Assembly: GCF_014489415.1 (NCBI RefSeq)
Contig: NZ_CP060822.1
Location: forward strand, 3,209,501-3,273,500
Reading direction: 5' to 3'
DNA length: 64,000 nucleotides
Source of the DNA: Cylindrospermopsis curvispora GIHE-G1
Lineage (GTDB): Bacteria; Cyanobacteriota; Cyanobacteriia; Cyanobacteriales; Nostocaceae
This document shows positions 57,985 through 64,000 of this stretch, in pieces (the stretch's first letter is position 1; the number at the start of each line of letters is the position of its first letter). The translations under genes were made by a program, and so were the position numbers. The notes beneath the pieces were generated by a model that saw only the letters and a list, made by a program, of their open reading frames with translations, did not search any database and was not told where the DNA came from.

Positions 57985-58969
57985 TTTCTCCCACTGTCAA
58001 ACGACTACCATTGACAAAATCCCATCCCGACTGAAGTTTTTTGCCTGTTGGTTGTACCTCTCTCAACCACAAGCAACCTTCCCCAGTTTGGATCACAGCA
58101 CCCAATCCTTTAATAATACTGAGGACAGATCCTGGCGGTGCTAATTGGGCGGATGAATCAGGTACTTTCTCAAGTTTGGACTGGATTTCCTTTGGCAACT
58201 CTTGAATGTAAGCGGACTCCAGGGGAACAGTGGCGACAATTTTTAAAGGTTGATGACGAAAGGTGGTAATGCAGTTGGGGTAAAATCCTCGGATCTGATT
58301 GTGTAGTTCTATAGCTGTTCTTGACCAGTCTAAATAATAGTCTTCTTTATTAATCAATGAGGCATAGGTAGCCAAAGAGTCATTTTGAGGAATTGGTGTG
58401 ATCTCTCCATTCTTAAATTTGGTTACGGTTTCTATTAACAGGTCTCCACCTATTTCAGCTAGTTGATCGGCAATAATTTGAGCATTGTCTAATAATCCAA
58501 TTGGTAAGCTGGCCTTTAGGAGCATATCTCCTGTATCCATGCCTGCATCCATTAACATAGTTGTCACACCAGTTTGTCTTTCTCCTTTGTGTATAGACCA
58601 CTGAATGGGGGCAGCACCTCTATATTCCGGTAAAATTGAACCATGTACATTAATACAACCTAATTTTGGCATGTTGAGGATTTTTGTAGATAGAATTTGC
58701 CCATAAGCAACTACTATAAAGAAATCCGCATTAAGTTCCCTTAGTTTAGTCAAGGTCCCAGAATCCTTCTTAATTCTTTCTGGTTGCCATACAATCAGAT
58801 TATGAGCCTTAGCCAAGGTTTTAACTGGAGAGGGCGTAAGTTGATTCCCCCTTTCTCTGCGTTTATCCGGTTGGGTGACAACTGCTAAAACCTCAAATCT
58901 AGAATCATTCAACAATTTTTTTAAGGTGGGAATAGCAAAATTAGGAGTGCCAAAAAACACTATTTTCAT
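57974..58969 (-). CDS. fmt: Methionyl-tRNA formyltransferase
   Basis: Fmt formylates initiator Met-tRNA. The 331-residue protein has VFFGTPNFAIPTL, the catalytic Asn-His-Asp arrangement in INVHGSILPEYRGAAPIQW and MLMDAGMDTGDML, and the C-terminal OB-like domain beginning NQIRGFYPN. Length is normal and the ATG at 58969 starts at the family N terminus. It is convergent with the DUF6464-like gene. Confidence 0.96.
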   Translation of the reverse strand: MKIVFFGTPNFAIPTLKKLLNDSRFEVLAVVTQPDKRRERGNQLTPSPVKTLAKAHNLIVWQPERIKKDSGTLTKLRELNADFFIVVAYGQILSTKILNMPKLGCINVHGSILPEYRGAAPIQWSIHKGERQTGVTTMLMDAGMDTGDMLLKASLPIGLLDNAQIIADQLAEIGGDLLIETVTKFKNGEITPIPQNDSLATYASLINKEDYYLDWSRTAIELHNQIRGFYPNCITTFRHQPLKIVATVPLESAYIQELPKEIQSKLEKVPDSSAQLAPPGSVLSIIKGLGAVIQTGEGCLWLREVQPTGKKLQSGWDFVNGSRLTVGETIR

Positions 58970-59209
58970 CGGAGGTTGGTTAGTTTTGTTGATTAGTTAT
59001 GACCTGGGAATTACTCAAATAGCAAGAAGGTTAACACCTCCTCAGTTAACTCTACCACCAAGGTACATGCTACCATAAGTTTGCCAGGTAGGATATTCAG
59101 GTAAATACTCTCCTGAATTATCGTTTCTTGCTATGTATAACATTTGTACTCTTCCTTGCACACCAAAGCTCCTTGCCCAGCACCTTATATCTCATCAAGA
59201 GTAAAAGCC

Positions 59210-60421
59210 ATGCTTAAATCCCTCCCCCAGTCAGGATGGTTCCACCCCCACCCACGTTTTAATCGAGTTGTAGTTATTATATTAATAGTAGCACCCATCT
59301 TGAGTACATCAGCTTATTTTAACCTAGCAAGACAATCACAATTAAAAATAGAGAAAAGTAACTCAGAATCAAACAGGTCTAAAGATTTCTCTGGATTTAA
59401 TTCCCCATCGGTCAAATTGGGTGCTACTTTACCAGTAACCCAGACAACTAATAGAAGTGGTTCTGTGTTTCCCCAATCTAAAATCTCTAACAAAAAACAA
59501 AATACAATTAAGCTGGAAACAGAAAATATGTTAGGTGTGAAGGAGATGGAAGAAAGCACCAGTACTGGAGTAAATAAATCCGCCATATATGATAAGGGAA
59601 CTAATCATCCAAAAAGTAAAAATTATCCAAATCAAAGTATTGCTACGGGTGTAATCCCTTATGATGCAGGAAGTTCACAAATTGTACCTACAGAAGAGCA
59701 GGTAAGCATACCCAATGGAGTGCCAGCAGATCCCATTAATAGTCCCCATCCCATACCCTGGAAGTGGATAGTAATGACCCAGGAAGCAATTGGTGGTCAG
59801 GGACGTTCAGGAGTGCGGCAATATCGCAGCACACCTGTGGTATCTCCTGATGGTAGATATGCAGTTTATAGTCGGGTACAACTGGAAGTAGAACCGGAAA
59901 TGCACAATAGCCAGGTTAGTAGTCTGTTGTTTATTGAAGATAGACAGACTAAAAGATTGAATATCCTGGCTAAAACATCAGACGCTGTTGATATGTTATC
60001 AAAGAATGGAAAATTTACCCCAGAGACCAACAATCAAGGTAAGATAGGGATTTTAGTCCCGGTTAGTTGGTCAGAAAAAGGGGATCAGTTTTTGGCTAGA
60101 AAATTTGTGGGCACTTTCAACACAGCAGATGTAACAGATAATGCAGTCATTTGGAATCGCCAACAAAATACCACCACCACAGTAGTTCCCCCTCAAGGAG
60201 AAGGGGAGCATGAGAAAATTGCCATTTTATTGGGTTGGAGCAAAAAACAACCCAATTATGTGCTATTCCGCTCAGGTGAGTTAGGAGAAGAAAACTGGCC
60301 ATTAGTGCAAGTTAGTGGTGATGGTAAGAATATTAACATGAACGTTAGTGATGATCAACCCATAACTTTTGGTAATAAAGGACAAAATATTTGGTTAGAT
60401 CCTGAAGTTGCTGCTAGATAA
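59210..60421 (+). CDS. Hypothetical membrane-anchored protein (403 aa)
   Basis: I do not recognise it with certainty. After a short cytoplasmic stretch there is one N-terminal hydrophobic segment (VVVIILIVAPILSTSAYF), then ~150 residues of low-complexity Ser/Asn/Lys-rich sequence, then a globular part from ~residue 180 (PWKWIVMTQEAIGGQG, RSTPVVSPDGRYAVYSRV, SLLFIEDRQTKRLNILAK, VSWSEKGDQFLARKF). The SPDGRYAVYSR pattern is like TolB-type beta-propeller blades, so it may be a periplasmic or lumenal propeller-like protein. The ATG at 59210 is preferred over 59144. Confidence 0.75.
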   Translation: MLKSLPQSGWFHPHPRFNRVVVIILIVAPILSTSAYFNLARQSQLKIEKSNSESNRSKDFSGFNSPSVKLGATLPVTQTTNRSGSVFPQSKISNKKQNTIKLETENMLGVKEMEESTSTGVNKSAIYDKGTNHPKSKNYPNQSIATGVIPYDAGSSQIVPTEEQVSIPNGVPADPINSPHPIPWKWIVMTQEAIGGQGRSGVRQYRSTPVVSPDGRYAVYSRVQLEVEPEMHNSQVSSLLFIEDRQTKRLNILAKTSDAVDMLSKNGKFTPETNNQGKIGILVPVSWSEKGDQFLARKFVGTFNTADVTDNAVIWNRQQNTTTTVVPPQGEGEHEKIAILLGWSKKQPNYVLFRSGELGEENWPLVQVSGDGKNINMNVSDDQPITFGNKGQNIWLDPEVAAR

Positions 60422-60836
60422 TATAGCGTGTGCCCCTAGGGAATAAGTGAAAATAAATAAGGGCGAATGTTAACATTCGCCCTTATTTATCTTGTTGGGT
60501 AAAACCATTAAAAAAAACTCACAATTCAACAGTTGATAACAAAATAACTTCATAATTGAACACTTGACAATTGATAGCACCGTATCTACGATATGATTAT
60601 TACAGGTGTTTGATAGAAAGTCAATGTACAAACCCACTGCTTATAGCTTAAAACCTTGACATTTTCTAGCGATAAACATTAGGCATCTGGCATGGAAAAT
60701 TTTTTGAAATTGGGTTTTTGTTTCCCTAATTCAAGCAATGAATATGGGTCTTTTGCCATGGAGATTGAGAGATACATCTATCAACAAAACCACAATTAAT
60801 AGCAAACAGCAAGCAACTAAAAATACCACAGAAATT
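60422..60836. other. Intergenic region upstream of the FG-GAP gene
   Basis: About 415 bp contain a 38-bp palindrome (60453-60490) and AT-rich DNA. The earlier in-frame ATG at 60738 of the next gene lies inside it. Confidence 0.5.
60453..60490 (+). terminator. 38-bp perfect palindrome after the hypothetical gene
   Basis: ATAAATAAGGGCGAATGTT is followed by its exact reverse complement (19-bp arms, centre GTTAAC). As RNA it forms a G/C-cored hairpin with AU-rich base 31 bp after the stop, consistent with a terminator able to work in both directions. Confidence 0.65.
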
Positions 60837-63800
60837 ATGACTAAAAAATTTGTTGACCTCTCCACACTTGATGGAAAAAATGGATTGACCATCATCAACG
60901 GTAATGATAAAGATGACAATTTAGGGTACTCAATTAGCAATGCTGGAGATATTAATGGTGACGGAATTAATGATATTATTATTGGGGCGCCTTTAAGTGA
61001 TCCCAATGACCAAAGTAATGCGGGAAACAGTTATATAGTATTTGGTAGCAACAACGGTTTTGCCAACATTATAGACATCTCGACCTTAGATGGAATCAAT
61101 GGGTTTACGGTTAATGGTGGTGGAATAGGCGATCAATCAGGTCGTTCTGTAAGTGCAGCAGGAGATATTAATGGTGATGGTATTGACGACCTGATCATTG
61201 GCGCTCCTTTTGCGGACAGTAATGGAGATGACTCTGGAGCAGCATACCTAATATTTGGCCGCAGGAGTTTTAGTTCTCTTCCCGCTATTAACCCCTCCAA
61301 TCTGAGTGATAACGGTTTTATTATTAACGGTCTAAATTCTCAAGACCAATTAGGTTATAGGGTCAGTGGTGCAGGTGATATCAACCAAGATGGTTTTGAT
61401 GATGTAATTATTGCTGCACCTCCCAATGCTTACGTCTATCCCCCAGTGACGGGTGATCAAGCTGGTAAGGTTTACGTAATATTTGGTAGCGAGAAATTTA
61501 ATCCCAGTAATTCCAATTTTGATCTCAATAGTCTTGATGGCAATAATGGCTTTGTTATCAATGGTTCTAGAGCAGATGACTACTTAGGTGTTGGTCTCAA
61601 TAGAGGTGGAGACTTTAACGGTGATGGAATTGATGACTTGATTATTGGTTCACCATTTAATGATTTCAACGGTTTCCGTTCCGGACAAGCTTATGTAATA
61701 TTTGGTAGGAAGGAATCATTCTCATCTTCCTTAAACGTCTCCCAACTTGATGGTGTCAATGGCTTTATTATCAATGGAGAGGAGGGCGATCAATTAGGAT
61801 TCTCCGTTAGTAGTGCGGGGGATATTAATCATGATGGTATTGGGGATATAATTGTTAGCGCCCATGATGCAGATCCCAATGGGGTAGATGCAGCTGGTGT
61901 AGCTTATGTTGTATTTGGTGCCCGTACCCAGTTTAATTCTCAACTAGACTTGTCCAGTCTTAATGGTAATAATGGGTTTGTAATTAACGGTATTGGCGAA
62001 CTAGATAAGACAAGCTGGGCTGTAACCGGTCTAGGAGATGTGAATGGTGATGGAATTGACGATCTTCTGGTTAGTGCTAGTCATGCAGATGCTAATGGTG
62101 ATAATTCTGGACAAGGTTATGTAATTTTTGGCGGAAATAAATTTAGTTCTACCATTAATCTTGCAGAAATTGATGATACCAAAGGTTTTGTCATCAATGG
62201 TAAGTCGGAAAACCATAATTTAGGTTATTCAGCTAGTGGTGTGGGAGATATCAATGGTGATGGTGTCAGTGATATACTAATCAGCGCTCCTTTTGCTGGT
62301 GCTGGAGAAGTCTATGTAGTTTTTGGCAATAATGGTTCCACAGATACAGGAGAAATTACTGATGAAGTTACGGAAGGAAATGGCAGTGAATCCGACATAA
62401 TCAATCAAGCTCCTAGGGGTTTATTTTTAAAAACTAACAATATTGATGGAAATGGTCTGGAATCAAATGTAATTGGCACTTTTACAACCGTGGATCCGAA
62501 TGCGGATGATTCTTTTAGCTATAGCTTATCCGATGATGAGAACTATCCTGACAATGCTTTATTTAGTATTCAGGATAGTGAATTAATCAGCAAGGAGCCC
62601 CTCGATTTTGAAAATCAGCCCAGTTACACCATCAGTGTGAGTACCACAGATAGGGGAGGACTATCCTTAACCGCACAATTCACCATTGATGGAACTGAGG
62701 ATGAAATAACCGGTGGAGTTATTGAAGATAGTAACAGCGAGTCTGACATAACTAATGTTGATGGAACTCCCGATGAAATTCCTGATGGAGTTATGGGAGA
62801 AGGTGATAGCGACAATAACTCAACGGAAGGATCTGGTTCTGATATTACGGATTCTCCTGACATTGAATCCATACCAACGGGAACCAGTGATAATATCTTG
62901 AGCAATAATAATAATGTCCTGAGTAGTAGCACTACTAGGGTTGAATTTCAGCTTATGGATAAGATTCCTGCTTCCATCCGTGAATTAGGAGTATTTACCG
63001 TTGATGATGCTAGTGGTAAGATTAACGGTATTGCACCTGGTCAGGTTGGTTATTCAGAAGCTGCTTTAGCGAGAAGTAAGGTAGTTTTTTCCGTTCTTTC
63101 CAAAACACCTAATGAGTTTAACAACGGAAATGTCACGAGAATCCTAGGATTTCAGGAAGCAAACCCCAATTTGAGATTTTATGTTATAGATAATGGCACT
63201 ACTGATTCTGTTAAAAATGGCCTGTTGCCAATTAATCAGGTAACTTTTTTAGACTCTTCAAATCTTCAGGTAACACAATTGCCTGATAATAGTTTTTCCT
63301 TGCAGTCCAACGATCTAGTTTTCAAAGCTAGACCTACTACTCAACCCTTACCTATGGGGACAAATTTACAAGAGAAGTCCCAGGGAGAAAGTATAGATTT
63401 ACGCGGGGTAACGGGTCCCCTAAATGCCCAATTCACAGTTTATAGGGAGGCGAGCTTTGATAATTATGTGGGCTTTTATAAGGTAACTGATGAAAAGGGT
63501 GGCATTGATACCAATAATGATGGAACTGCGGATTTACTTCCGGGAGACGCTGGTTATATTCAAGCTGCTGTTAATCAACATCTAAGTGGTTTAGGGTTAA
63601 ATGTTGCCAATGGAAATAAGTCTACTTTTAATAGTACTTTGTCAGGAGGAGAGCTGTATGTGCCATTTATAATTGTCAATGGCAGACCCGACACTGTTCT
63701 TAATAGCGATATTTCCGCCAACTCCAATCCCGACATATATTTCACATATTTAGGTGCTAATTCTGATCGGGTTGACCATGTTCGACTTTTAGGAGACAAC

Positions 63801-63887
63801 ACCTTTGGTTTTGAAGATCTCAGAGGTGGTGGGGATATGGATTATAATGACTTGGTTGTTCAAGTTAATATGTCTGCTAATGTTTAA
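60837..63887 (+). CDS. FG-GAP (integrin-alpha-like) repeat protein with cadherin-like and DUF4114 domains
   Basis: This ~1016-residue acidic protein has seven FG-GAP repeats, each with a calcium-loop motif such as DINGDGINDIIIGAP, DINGDGIDDLIIGAP, DINQDGFDDVIIAAP and DVNGDGIDDLLVSAS and a (V/I)FG strand. A cadherin-like domain follows (SYSLSDDENYPDNALFSI; YTISVSTTDRGG), then a Ser/Asp/Glu-rich linker, then a C-terminal DUF4114-like domain ending FEDLRGGGDMDYNDLVVQV. There is no Sec signal, as expected for type I export. The ATG at 60837 (MTKKFVDLSTLDG) starts the first repeat; an ATG at 60738 would add 33 residues. Confidence 0.88.
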   Translation: MTKKFVDLSTLDGKNGLTIINGNDKDDNLGYSISNAGDINGDGINDIIIGAPLSDPNDQSNAGNSYIVFGSNNGFANIIDISTLDGINGFTVNGGGIGDQSGRSVSAAGDINGDGIDDLIIGAPFADSNGDDSGAAYLIFGRRSFSSLPAINPSNLSDNGFIINGLNSQDQLGYRVSGAGDINQDGFDDVIIAAPPNAYVYPPVTGDQAGKVYVIFGSEKFNPSNSNFDLNSLDGNNGFVINGSRADDYLGVGLNRGGDFNGDGIDDLIIGSPFNDFNGFRSGQAYVIFGRKESFSSSLNVSQLDGVNGFIINGEEGDQLGFSVSSAGDINHDGIGDIIVSAHDADPNGVDAAGVAYVVFGARTQFNSQLDLSSLNGNNGFVINGIGELDKTSWAVTGLGDVNGDGIDDLLVSASHADANGDNSGQGYVIFGGNKFSSTINLAEIDDTKGFVINGKSENHNLGYSASGVGDINGDGVSDILISAPFAGAGEVYVVFGNNGSTDTGEITDEVTEGNGSESDIINQAPRGLFLKTNNIDGNGLESNVIGTFTTVDPNADDSFSYSLSDDENYPDNALFSIQDSELISKEPLDFENQPSYTISVSTTDRGGLSLTAQFTIDGTEDEITGGVIEDSNSESDITNVDGTPDEIPDGVMGEGDSDNNSTEGSGSDITDSPDIESIPTGTSDNILSNNNNVLSSSTTRVEFQLMDKIPASIRELGVFTVDDASGKINGIAPGQVGYSEAALARSKVVFSVLSKTPNEFNNGNVTRILGFQEANPNLRFYVIDNGTTDSVKNGLLPINQVTFLDSSNLQVTQLPDNSFSLQSNDLVFKARPTTQPLPMGTNLQEKSQGESIDLRGVTGPLNAQFTVYREASFDNYVGFYKVTDEKGGIDTNNDGTADLLPGDAGYIQAAVNQHLSGLGLNVANGNKSTFNSTLSGGELYVPFIIVNGRPDTVLNSDISANSNPDIYFTYLGANSDRVDHVRLLGDNTFGFEDLRGGGDMDYNDLVVQVNMSANV

Positions 63888-63918
63888 TTTTCTAGGTCTC
63901 TTTTGTTAACCCATCTAT

Positions 63919-63947
63919 GCGATTAGAAACTATAGGTTTCTAATCGC
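63919..63947 (+). terminator. Hairpin after the FG-GAP gene
   Basis: GCGATTAGAAAC and GTTTCTAATCGC form a perfect 12-bp stem with loop TATAG, 32 bp after the stop codon. No T-tract follows. Confidence 0.6.
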
Positions 63948-64000
63948 TCGTCGTAAAAACCCTAACTTGTTCTTGGGAATTTTGCAAAATTTTTTTCAAG

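Overview
The window is a chromosomal segment of a filamentous, probably heterocyst-forming cyanobacterium. The evidence is psaC, ndhO, Ycf34, DUF751, CP12, a PucC-type transporter and a HetZ-family gene, AT-rich intergenic DNA, and many copies of the HIP1 octamer GCGATCGC. A Nostocales genus such as Raphidiopsis/Cylindrospermopsis would fit, but that is inference from composition and gene content. No tRNA, rRNA or CRISPR array was found.

Region 1 (1-18.6 kb) is mostly housekeeping on both strands: the tail of a DEAD-box RNA helicase, bifunctional proline/P5C dehydrogenase, purM, tsaB, ycf34, a CCA-type tRNA nucleotidyltransferase, larC, a YrdC/Sua5-family gene, a hetZ-family gene, rbfA, a cation efflux transporter, guaA, cbiD and a first CP12 gene. 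Region 2 (18.7-27.1 kb) opens with a gene-free stretch holding the decayed C-terminal piece of an IscB RNA-guided nuclease beside strong hairpins. It continues with a PucC-type transporter, an inositol-phosphatase-like gene, an MDR dehydrogenase, thiC, a phosphodiester glycosidase-like protein, a pseudouridine synthase, a zinc-ribbon PP2C phosphatase and a second CP12 gene. Region 3 (27.1-32.9 kb) is the cytochrome c oxidase locus: ctaB-ctaA divergent from coxB-coxA-coxC. Region 4 (33-40 kb) is accessory: an endonuclease/phosphatase-fold protein, an OmpR-type regulator, an AAA ATPase fused to a nuclease-like domain, an RNase D-like exonuclease, a CAP-pirin-CAP trio and a COP23 protein.

Region 5 (40-51 kb) is the most unusual part. 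Three tandem, nearly identical Cache-HAMP-PAS-PAS histidine kinases lead into a single-domain response regulator. Divergently, there is a four-domain regulator (receiver, winged helix, HPt-like, degenerate GGDEF). Four copies of a ~41 bp linker mark the unit boundaries. The kinases are mosaics of each other, which suggests tandem duplication followed by gene conversion. Together the parts could form a split multi-step phosphorelay.

Region 6 (51-64 kb) carries a type I secretion set (PpiC-type isomerase, an ABC exporter with a cNMP-binding-like N terminus and an inactivated C39-like domain, and an HlyD adaptor), then ndhO and psaC, fmt, an unknown membrane-anchored protein, and a large FG-GAP/DUF4114 protein that is a plausible type I substrate. 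A MITE-like repeat occurs in inverted orientation near 3.7 kb and 57.5 kb.
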